61,364 bases of DNA from Helicobacteraceae bacterium (GTDB taxonomy: Bacteria > Campylobacterota > Campylobacteria > Campylobacterales > Sulfurimonadaceae), in NCBI GenBank assembly GCA_013138865.1, contig WTBY01000042.1, positions 1-61,364 on the forward strand. Reading direction: 5' to 3'. Position numbers and translations under genes: made by a program. How positions within the stretch are numbered: position 1 is the stretch's first letter; every line of letters begins with the position of its first letter. The notes beneath the pieces are model-generated. The model saw nothing but the letters and a program-made list of their open reading frames with translations. It was not told where the DNA came from and searched no databases. Positions 35,881 to 42,838 of the stretch are shown here, piece by piece.

Positions 35881-36237
35881 CTATAAAACTGCTTTTATTT
35901 TTTTAGTTATTTCATCTAGTGACTTAAATGGTTTCATAATATAGTCTGTAGCACCAGCTCTTTGAGATTGTAAAACAGTCTCAAGTGTGGAGTATGCTGT
36001 CATAATTATAACTTTAGCGTTAGGATATTTTACTTTTAGTTTTGGAAGTAGCTCTAAACCATTTATTTGAGGCATCATAACATCAAGTAAAATTATTTCA
36101 GTGTCATCATTTAAGCGTTCAAGTGCTGTTAATGGGTTAGCAAATGTTTGAACCTTGTGTAGATCATTTCTTGTTAAAAAACGCTCTAATGTTGTTAATA
36201 TTTCTTGTTCATCATCTATTATTACTATTTTTGCCAT
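35881..36237 (-). CDS. Single-domain response regulator
   Basis: This 118-residue receiver has I-D-D-E-Q, phospho-acceptor L-L-D-V-M-M-P, I-M-T-A-Y-S-T-L-E and M-K-P-F. It is encoded 6 nt before the short kinase and 4 nt after the chemoreceptor, and is a close paralogue of the receiver at 13997. With no output domain it probably acts on SiaB, the kinase or the chemoreceptor. Confidence 0.92.
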   Translation of the reverse strand: MAKIVIIDDEQEILTTLERFLTRNDLHKVQTFANPLTALERLNDDTEIILLDVMMPQINGLELLPKLKVKYPNAKVIIMTAYSTLETVLQSQRAGATDYIMKPFKSLDEITKKIKAVL

Positions 36238-36241
36238 CTGT

Positions 36242-37567
36242 TTATTTCCTATTATTTTTAAATATATTTTCTGCTGCTTCTGCCATCATTACATCACTTC
36301 TCTCTTGTACGATCGCATCTAAATACTTTCCAACATCATCGCTAGCATTTTCTATTTTGTGAACTCGCTCTTCTATAATATCTTTAGAACATAGTGCTTT
36401 CCCACCTGTACACTCTGTCGCTAAAAGGTTTGCTTGATCATGAACTATAGCATGTGGCTTATCTATCTTAGAATATGAAGGCATTTTTGAGAACAGCTCT
36501 TTTCCTAGACCAGTTGTATACCATTTACCTAGCCTACACTCTGTGTGTTTAGAGCTTTGAAAATCATTTTTCTCACCAAAAATAAGTGCATATACATTAT
36601 GTTTATACATAAGGTGATCTATCTTTGCTAAAGCTACAAATATAACATCGCTAATATGTCCTACTTCGTATTGTGATCTTGAAGCATTTTGCTCAAATGA
36701 GCGGACTTTTACGTCAAGGTCAGTGATCATATCTTTTGTATTTACTACTAATGTATTAACTTCTGCTGTACTCTCATGAGCCTGAGATGTCTCTTGTTGC
36801 ATAGACTTAACAACTACGGAAATATCTTTAGTAGCAGTTTGAGTCTTTTCTGCTAATTTTCTTACCTCGTCAGCAACAACAGCAAAACCACGACCATGCT
36901 CACCAGCTCGTGCCGCTTCGATCGCAGCATTAAGTGCAAGAAGATTTGTCTGATCTGCAATATCTTGAATAAGAGTTACAACAGAAGAGATCTCTTCACT
37001 TCTAGTATTAAGTGACTGCATACCATCCATAGTATTTTGCATATGTATTTCTAGTGACTCCATAGCATCTGAAGAAGAGACTATAAGCTCTAGACCCATT
37101 TGTGCTTCATCAGCAATTACAACTGCTTCATCTTTCATTTGATGGAGCTCATCTAACATGTTTATAAAAGTACCTTGAGTATCTTTAAGTGAGTGAGTAA
37201 TTGCATCTTGATGCATCTCTAAAATAGAACTATCTCTAGTGTCTCTCATGTCACTTTTAATGATACTGTAAAGAGTATTGCCATTGTCATCTTTTAGACT
37301 ACAAACCTTACCACTACACTCATTTAAACTAATTTTATCTTCACCTTTAGCTAACTCTTTAAGTAACATGGCACTATCTTTAACCATACTCTCAGCTTTA
37401 GTATTTTGAAAAATAATTTTGTTTGAGCTATCTACTACTATTGATATCTCTTCTTGAGAAAAAGTAGCTATACCTTTGTAAAGATCACGCTCACTCTCTA
37501 GCTCTCTAACTTTACTCTCTAGCTCTTTTATTTTGTCCTCATGGACTTTGTTGTTCCCAAAAAACAT
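36242..37567 (-). CDS. Soluble methyl-accepting chemoreceptor with C-terminal CZB zinc-binding domain
   Basis: A 441-residue protein with an N-terminal coiled coil, a short PAS-like region (about 30-110), a chemoreceptor signalling tip ([31 protein letters not shown]) and a CZB domain (about 320-400) with H-N-V-Y, C-R-L-G-K-W-Y and P-H-A-I-V-H. CZB domains bind zinc through 3 His and 1 Cys and sense zinc or oxidants such as HOCl. No membrane helices are present. Its place inside a kinase-receiver-SiaB operon suggests it gates the biofilm pathway rather than swimming. Confidence 0.9.
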   Translation of the reverse strand: MFFGNNKVHEDKIKELESKVRELESERDLYKGIATFSQEEISIVVDSSNKIIFQNTKAESMVKDSAMLLKELAKGEDKISLNECSGKVCSLKDDNGNTLYSIIKSDMRDTRDSSILEMHQDAITHSLKDTQGTFINMLDELHQMKDEAVVIADEAQMGLELIVSSSDAMESLEIHMQNTMDGMQSLNTRSEEISSVVTLIQDIADQTNLLALNAAIEAARAGEHGRGFAVVADEVRKLAEKTQTATKDISVVVKSMQQETSQAHESTAEVNTLVVNTKDMITDLDVKVRSFEQNASRSQYEVGHISDVIFVALAKIDHLMYKHNVYALIFGEKNDFQSSKHTECRLGKWYTTGLGKELFSKMPSYSKIDKPHAIVHDQANLLATECTGGKALCSKDIIEERVHKIENASDDVGKYLDAIVQERSDVMMAEAAENIFKNNRK

Positions 37568-37570
37568 ATT

Positions 37571-38524
37571 TTAAATCTCCTCACAATATTTTTTATATTT
37601 AAATAAAAATGAAGCACCATCATTTTCATTAACTACACTCAATTCACCAGTATGCTTTTGTGCGATCTGTGAACTCATATAAAGACCTATACCAGTTCCT
37701 TTTCCTTCAGTTTTAGTTGTAACATTAGCTTTAAAAATATCTTTAATTACTGACTCAGGAATTCCACCTGCATTGTCTTGCATCTTAATAGTATTGTACT
37801 TATCACAACTAGAAATAGTGATAGTTATTTTTCTATTTTTGGTACTATTCTCAATAAATGCATCTTTTGAGTTATTTATTATGTTTATTATTAAATGTTT
37901 GAACTCGTTTTCACTTCCAAAAAGTGTAAAGTCTTTTTCTGTATTTAACTCTAAGTTTATACTGTTTTTTATAAATTCATCTTTAACTAGAAGAAAAACT
38001 TTTTTAACCATACTCTCAATAGAGAATATTTCTGGATCTTTTGCTGGTCTAAAAAATGTTCTAAATTCATCAAGTGTATTCACCATATGATCTATTTGAG
38101 TTTTAACATCGTCTTGAAGCTTTTGAACATACTCTTCATTTATAAGACCATCTTCAAGATCGTAGCTCATCATTTGAACTTGCATACTTATAACACCGAT
38201 CGGTTGTTTCCACTGGTGTGCTACAGCGTCCATCATTTCACCCATAGAAGCTAGTCGAGCTTGTTGAAGAAGCATTTTTTCTTTCTCTTCTCGTTTTTTG
38301 ATCTCATCTTCAACTTTAAGTTCTAAGTTCTTTTTATGATCATCTAGCTCTTCATTTAGGTTAATCAACTTTAGTTGCTGTTTATCACTATGAAGCATGA
38401 TCTTCTCTAAACGTTTTGATTTTCTTTTATAATCTTCTAATAGTTTTGATATATTTTTTTCTAACAATACATAGTCAGAGTCTAAAAAGTTTTCTATATA
38501 TTCTACTAGGTTATCTTTAGGCAT
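37571..38524 (-). CDS. Cytosolic histidine kinase (H-Q-W-K-Q-P type)
   Basis: This 317-residue kinase has an N-terminal coiled coil (about 20-85) and a core with M-G-E-M-M-D-A-V-A-H-Q-W-K-Q-P-I-G-V, N-box N-I-I-N-N-S-K-D-A-F, D-N-A-G-G-I-P and G-T-G-I-G-L-Y-M. No membrane segment or clear sensor is visible. It is the first gene of the minus-strand run and is separated by 3 nt from the chemoreceptor gene. The H-Q-W-[RK]-Q-P box is the class common in Campylobacterota and is also used at 11722. Confidence 0.9.
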   Translation of the reverse strand: MPKDNLVEYIENFLDSDYVLLEKNISKLLEDYKRKSKRLEKIMLHSDKQQLKLINLNEELDDHKKNLELKVEDEIKKREEKEKMLLQQARLASMGEMMDAVAHQWKQPIGVISMQVQMMSYDLEDGLINEEYVQKLQDDVKTQIDHMVNTLDEFRTFFRPAKDPEIFSIESMVKKVFLLVKDEFIKNSINLELNTEKDFTLFGSENEFKHLIINIINNSKDAFIENSTKNRKITITISSCDKYNTIKMQDNAGGIPESVIKDIFKANVTTKTEGKGTGIGLYMSSQIAQKHTGELSVVNENDGASFLFKYKKYCEEI

Positions 38525-38697
38525 AATTATAAAATTTCCTTAAATTAAAAAGATTAAGTTTTTTCGAAAAACTACTATACTATTTTATCCTTATGTTAAA
38601 GTTGAATTAATATATTTTAGAATAGTTCTCTCTATTGATTTTAAGATTAATTAGCTAAAATAAAGGAATTATTTAAAAGTTTTATAATGGAGAAGTT
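38525..38697. promoter_or_regulatory. Divergent promoter region starting the biofilm/secretion locus
   Basis: This 173-nt AT-rich space separates two divergent transcripts. On the minus strand a TATAGT box (plus ACTATA near 38574) could serve the kinase-to-adhesin run. On the plus strand TAAAAT in GCTAAAATAAAGG could serve the YfgM-like gene. AAGTTTTTTCGAAAAACT near 38557 is a near-perfect inverted repeat and may be an operator. Confidence 0.4.
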
Positions 38698-39294
38698 GTG
38701 AGTTTAAAAGAAAATATAGATATGGTTAAAGATGAGTTAAATAGCGAAGAGAAGCTATTTGAAAATTCAGTAAAGTTTGAGTATTTTGTTAAAAAATATA
38801 AAAATATTATGATCGCGAGTGGAGTTGTTATAGCTTTAGCAGTAGGTGGGAATACTTTTTTAGATATGCAAGAGGCTAAACGTGTAACAAAAGCTAATGA
38901 AATATTTTTAAAGCTGCAACAAACACCAAATGACAAACAGTTAGAGTCTGAATTAAAAAGTACAGATGAAACACTATTTAACGCTTACGCACTTTCAAAT
39001 GCTATAGCAAATAGTGATATTGTTGAACTGAATAAACTAGCTACTTCAAAGAGCTCTATTATTTCAGACTTAGCAACTTACCAAAGTGCATCAATAAGTA
39101 AAAAATTAGCTTCTTTAGAGAGTTATACTCTATCTCAAAATGCTATTTATAAAGATTTAGCGATTGTGGAAATTGCTGTTCTTCTTATAAAAGAGGGAAA
39201 AGTTAAAGAGGCTCATGAAAAGTTGAAAAAGATACAAGCTGATAGTGCAATGTACCAAATAGCACGTACTCTTCTTCACTATAAAGTCGCATAG
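38698..39294 (+). CDS. YfgM-like single-pass membrane protein with TPR-like periplasmic domain
   Basis: This 198-residue protein has a cytosolic N-terminus, one membrane helix (about 38-56, I-M-I-A-S-G-V-V-I-A-L-A-V-G-G) and an Ala/Leu-rich helical periplasmic part with TPR-like pairs ending Y-Q-I-A-R-T-L-L-H-Y-K. The layout matches YfgM, which links the Sec translocon to periplasmic chaperones and is often encoded next to BamB, as here. A GTG start is used with GGAGAAG upstream. The stop abuts the next gene. Confidence 0.7.
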   Translation: MSLKENIDMVKDELNSEEKLFENSVKFEYFVKKYKNIMIASGVVIALAVGGNTFLDMQEAKRVTKANEIFLKLQQTPNDKQLESELKSTDETLFNAYALSNAIANSDIVELNKLATSKSSIISDLATYQSASISKKLASLESYTLSQNAIYKDLAIVEIAVLLIKEGKVKEAHEKLKKIQADSAMYQIARTLLHYKVA

Positions 39295-40293
39295 ATGAAC
39301 AGAGTCTATCTTCTAATTTTAAGTATAACACTTTTTGTTTTTAGTGGTTGTAGTACAAAAGAGTACTATAAGCCTAAAGATGTTTCTGGAACTTGGGAAA
39401 AAAAAGGTTCACTTAATCAGTCTATAATTGATGTTGCTCAAAATGGAGCTACACTTGAAGATCGTAAACTAATTATAAAAGATATTTTTTCAGACTACCA
39501 TGTGCCTGAAAATTACCGTTTTATAAATGAGAGCAATGGTTATATTATATGTTCAGACATTAATGGTAAAACTATTCTTCATCCAATGGATAAAAATTTA
39601 GAAGATATAGAAGTAGACCTTAAAAAAACAGTTGCAACAGCTTCACTTGATCGTGATATGTTAGCTATAGTTTTTGCTTCAAATGCAACTGCACTATATT
39701 CACTTAGTCAAAAAAAGCTTATTTTTAAAGAGAGTGGTGGTGATGTAATTGCGATCGATACTCGTATGGCTCAGCCTTACTTTTTTAATGATCTAGTTAT
39801 TTTTCCTACACTTGATGGTAAAGCTGACATCGTAAATTCAAAAACACTTAAACTACTAAGATCGATCACTTTAGGTGAACAAGAGTACTTTGATAACGTT
39901 ATTTATTATAAAATGTTAAATGATATTATGATCGTATCAACATCGTACAACATACTCTCATTTGGTACAAAAGAGTTTCGTGAGAGTTATGACATTAGAG
40001 ATGTGATCTATAATGAGAACGGTGTTTGGATTACAACTAAGCAGGGTGAAGTTATAGCTATGACACCAAGTTTAGAGTTGATCGCAAAACAGAAGTTTCC
40101 ATTTGCTCACTTTTTAGGTCTTTTAGTTGACGATGATAAAGTATACGCAATAGAGAAAGAGGGTTATTTGATCGAGCTAGACCATGATCTTAAAAACTTT
40201 AAAGTTTATGACGCACCAGTAGGTTCGGGTTACGTATTTACAAGTGACACAGTATTCTTTAACGATGATAACTACATAAATACAGAGAAATAG
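39295..40293 (+). CDS. bamB: BamB-like outer membrane lipoprotein (beta-propeller)
   Basis: A 332-residue lipoprotein: signal peptide with lipobox V-F-S-G-C, then repeated beta-strand units containing paired hydrophobic and Gly/Asp turns (G-D-V-I-A-I-D-T, N-D-L-V-I-F-P-T-L-D-G-K-A-D-I-V, N-G-V-W-I-T-T-K-Q-G-E-V-I-A). The pattern fits a PQQ-like beta-propeller as in BamB, the scaffold of the outer membrane protein assembly complex. Sequence conservation is low, so the BamB call leans on the lipobox, the strand pattern and the YfgM-like neighbour. Confidence 0.68.
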   Translation: MNRVYLLILSITLFVFSGCSTKEYYKPKDVSGTWEKKGSLNQSIIDVAQNGATLEDRKLIIKDIFSDYHVPENYRFINESNGYIICSDINGKTILHPMDKNLEDIEVDLKKTVATASLDRDMLAIVFASNATALYSLSQKKLIFKESGGDVIAIDTRMAQPYFFNDLVIFPTLDGKADIVNSKTLKLLRSITLGEQEYFDNVIYYKMLNDIMIVSTSYNILSFGTKEFRESYDIRDVIYNENGVWITTKQGEVIAMTPSLELIAKQKFPFAHFLGLLVDDDKVYAIEKEGYLIELDHDLKNFKVYDAPVGSGYVFTSDTVFFNDDNYINTEK

Positions 40294-41117
40294 TGTCACC
40301 AGAGCTTGAAGCTTTTCATGAGTACATAGTAGTCACAAAAGCACTCTCAGCCTCTTCGGTTGAGGCTTATATGAGCGACCTATCACTGTTAGAAGAAGAA
40401 CTTAAAAAAAATGTTATCAATTTTAACAACGAAGAAATTTTTAAAACTCTAGGTAAAATAGAGAATAAACGTACACTCAATAGAAAACTATCTTCACTTA
40501 ACGCTTTTTTTGACTTCTGCTATAAGAGTTACCACACACAGAGTACAAAGTTTGAACTCTCAAAAATACCTAAAAATTTACCTAAATTTCTAAGTTACGA
40601 ACATATTAATGACTCTTTAAAACTTATTGATCAAAGCACTATTTACGGACTAAGAGACTATGCACTTATACTTTTTTTATATGCAACAGGTTTGCGTGTA
40701 AGTGAGTGTTTGAGTGTTAGACGTGATGACTTTGAGGGCGAATGGTTAAGAGTACGTTTTGGAAAAGGTGAAAAAGAGCGTTACGTTCCGATCGCAAAAC
40801 CTGCACTTAATGCTATACAGTTATATTTAAACGAGAGAGATAGCGATAGTGAGCTTATTTGGCTTAACTATAAGGGAAAAACTTTGAGTAGAATTTCAGC
40901 ATTTAAAATTACTCAAAAATACTTAAATGTTTCGCCACATGTTCTTCGTCACTCTTATGCAACTGCACTTATTTTGGGTGGAGCAGATTTGCGAGTAGTT
41001 CAAGAGTTGTTAGGGCACGCTTCACTATTAACTACACAAGTTTATACTCACCTACAAAAGCAAAACTTACAAGAGACAGTTGTTAACTATCACCCTATGT
41101 CAAAAGAAAAGATATAA
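40293..41117 (+). CDS. xerH: Tyrosine recombinase, XerH-like
   Basis: This 274-residue recombinase has an N-terminal SAM-like core-binding domain and a catalytic domain with Arg in T-G-L-R-V-S-E, a Lys in the beta-hairpin G-K-G-E-K-E-R, H-V-L-R-H-S-Y-A, L-G-H-A-S and the nucleophile Tyr in T-T-Q-V-Y-T-H-L. Campylobacterota use a single XerH to resolve chromosome dimers at difH. The GTG start overlaps the BamB stop by one base. No dif-like site was recognised nearby. Confidence 0.88.
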   Translation: MSPELEAFHEYIVVTKALSASSVEAYMSDLSLLEEELKKNVINFNNEEIFKTLGKIENKRTLNRKLSSLNAFFDFCYKSYHTQSTKFELSKIPKNLPKFLSYEHINDSLKLIDQSTIYGLRDYALILFLYATGLRVSECLSVRRDDFEGEWLRVRFGKGEKERYVPIAKPALNAIQLYLNERDSDSELIWLNYKGKTLSRISAFKITQKYLNVSPHVLRHSYATALILGGADLRVVQELLGHASLLTTQVYTHLQKQNLQETVVNYHPMSKEKI

Positions 41118-41860
41118 TGCCTTATGAACTAACATTTTTAGGTGCGTTAATAGGACTCCTCGCAGGTTTCTTTGGAATAGGTGGTGGACTTATTTTAATA
41201 CCCTCACTTCTTTTTTTAGGGTTTGATATGAAGAGTGCTGTTGGTATCTCTGTAATTCAAATGGTTTTTACATCTTTTTATGGAAGTTATTTGAACTTTA
41301 AAAAAGGAACGTTAGATGTAAAGCTTGTTTTAGTTATAGGTGTAGGTGGAATGGTTGGGGCACAAAGTAGTGGTTTTATACTATCCTTTTTAAGTGCTAT
41401 GGCTTTAGAGATAATATTTTTATTTTTTGTTATTTTTGCTTTTTATAGGTTAGCTTTTAGTAAAATTATTGACTCATCTACAACAAGAGAAGTTAGTGTA
41501 CCTTTGCTCTTTATAATAGGTGCTGGTATTGGTGCATTCTCTATTAGTATGGGAGTAGGTGGCTCTATTTTACTTGTTCCAATACTTGTAAGCTTTTTAC
41601 ATGTACCACTAAAAAAAGCTATAAGTGCGGGTCTGTTCTTTGTACTTTTTGCATCTAGTTCTGGTTTAATAAGTTTAAGCTACAATACTACCCTAGATTT
41701 TTTAAGTGGAGTAACCATAGGTATAGGCTCTTTAGTTGGAGTTTATATAGGTATTCACTATAAAGACAGAGTTGAAGAGAGATTGCAAAAGAAGCTACTA
41801 TTATTTATGTATATAGTAGTGTCAGTTTATATATTTACAAGGTTATTTATAAATGGGTAG
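41117..41860 (+). CDS. TauE/SafE-family sulfite/organosulfonate exporter-like membrane protein
   Basis: This 247-residue polytopic protein has about eight helices in two halves. Each half begins with a Gly-rich G-x-G-G-G or G-V-G-G-S motif (F-F-G-I-G-G-G-L-I-L-I-P; I-S-M-G-V-G-G-S-I-L-L-V-P), the hallmark of TauE/SafE anion exporters. The transported anion cannot be predicted. It is encoded one base after xerH and overlaps the Fic gene by 8 nt. Confidence 0.88.
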   Translation: MPYELTFLGALIGLLAGFFGIGGGLILIPSLLFLGFDMKSAVGISVIQMVFTSFYGSYLNFKKGTLDVKLVLVIGVGGMVGAQSSGFILSFLSAMALEIIFLFFVIFAFYRLAFSKIIDSSTTREVSVPLLFIIGAGIGAFSISMGVGGSILLVPILVSFLHVPLKKAISAGLFFVLFASSSGLISLSYNTTLDFLSGVTIGIGSLVGVYIGIHYKDRVEERLQKKLLLFMYIVVSVYIFTRLFING

Positions 41861-42812
41861 TTACAAACCACCATATACTATTACTTCTAAGATGTTGTCA
41901 CTCTCTACTTCTATAGGAGAAGAGTTAACAAAACTTGAGTTCGGTGCAGATAAAATAATAACTCCTCTGCTTCGTAAAAAAAATCGTATTAAAACTTTAG
42001 CTGGTACTTTAGAGATAGAGGGTAATTTTATGGGAGAAGAGAAAATTACTGCAATGCTAGATGGAAAAAGGGTTTTAGGTACTTACCAAGAGGTGCTTGA
42101 GGTAGAAGGAGTTATAAATGCTTATAAAGAGTTTGAAAATTACAACTATAATAGTTTAGATGATTTACTAAAAGCACATAAACTATTAATGAGTGATATC
42201 TTAACTACTGCTGGAAGTTTTAGGGGTGTAAATGTTGGTGTAGGTAGTAAAGATGGTGTAACTCATGTAGCTCCTCCTTATGGTGTAGTTCCTGATTTAA
42301 TGATAGACCTGTTCGAGTGGCTTAAAAATAGTGATGAACATATACTTATAAAATCATGTGTGTTTCATTATGAGTTTGAATTTATACACCCTTTTTCTGA
42401 TGGTAATGGTAGAATTGGAAGACTTTGGCAAAGTATAATTTTATATCATTGGAGAAAAGTTTTTAATGCAATACCAACAGAAAGTATTATAAGAGATAAT
42501 CAAAATAGGTACTATAAAGCTTTAGAAGATTCATGTAGTTTAGGGGAGTGCACACCATTTATTGAGTTTATGCTTGAAGTTATATTAGTAACCATAAAAA
42601 GTTCGGTAAAAAGTTCGGTAAATACAGAAGATAAAGTTTTAGAATATATAAAGAAAAAACCTAAAATAACAATTAGAGAATTATCAGAACTTCTATATTT
42701 AACAACAAGAGCTATTGAAAAACAGATAGCAAATCTTAAAAAAGAGAATATATTACGAAGAGTTGGTAGTGCTAGAAAAGGCTACTGGGAGATTTTAGAT
42801 GAAAACAGATAA
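41853..42812 (+). CDS. Fic-domain AMP transferase with inhibitory motif and winged-helix C-terminus
   Basis: A 319-residue protein with the Fic active site H-P-F-S-D-G-N-G-R-I-G-R (residues 183-194), which transfers AMP or related groups to protein hydroxyls. T-L-E-I-E-G near residue 53 fits the class II inhibitory motif [S/T]-x3-E-[G/N], so it is probably autoinhibited. The C-terminal 65 residues form a winged helix (I-T-I-R-E-L-S-E-L-L-Y-L-T-T-R-A-I-E-K-Q-I). The target is unknown. It overlaps the TauE/SafE gene and lies just before uvrA. Confidence 0.9.
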   Translation: MGSYKPPYTITSKMLSLSTSIGEELTKLEFGADKIITPLLRKKNRIKTLAGTLEIEGNFMGEEKITAMLDGKRVLGTYQEVLEVEGVINAYKEFENYNYNSLDDLLKAHKLLMSDILTTAGSFRGVNVGVGSKDGVTHVAPPYGVVPDLMIDLFEWLKNSDEHILIKSCVFHYEFEFIHPFSDGNGRIGRLWQSIILYHWRKVFNAIPTESIIRDNQNRYYKALEDSCSLGECTPFIEFMLEVILVTIKSSVKSSVNTEDKVLEYIKKKPKITIRELSELLYLTTRAIEKQIANLKKENILRRVGSARKGYWEILDENR

Positions 42813-42838
42813 ACTAGAAATTATAAAGGTAAAAATAG

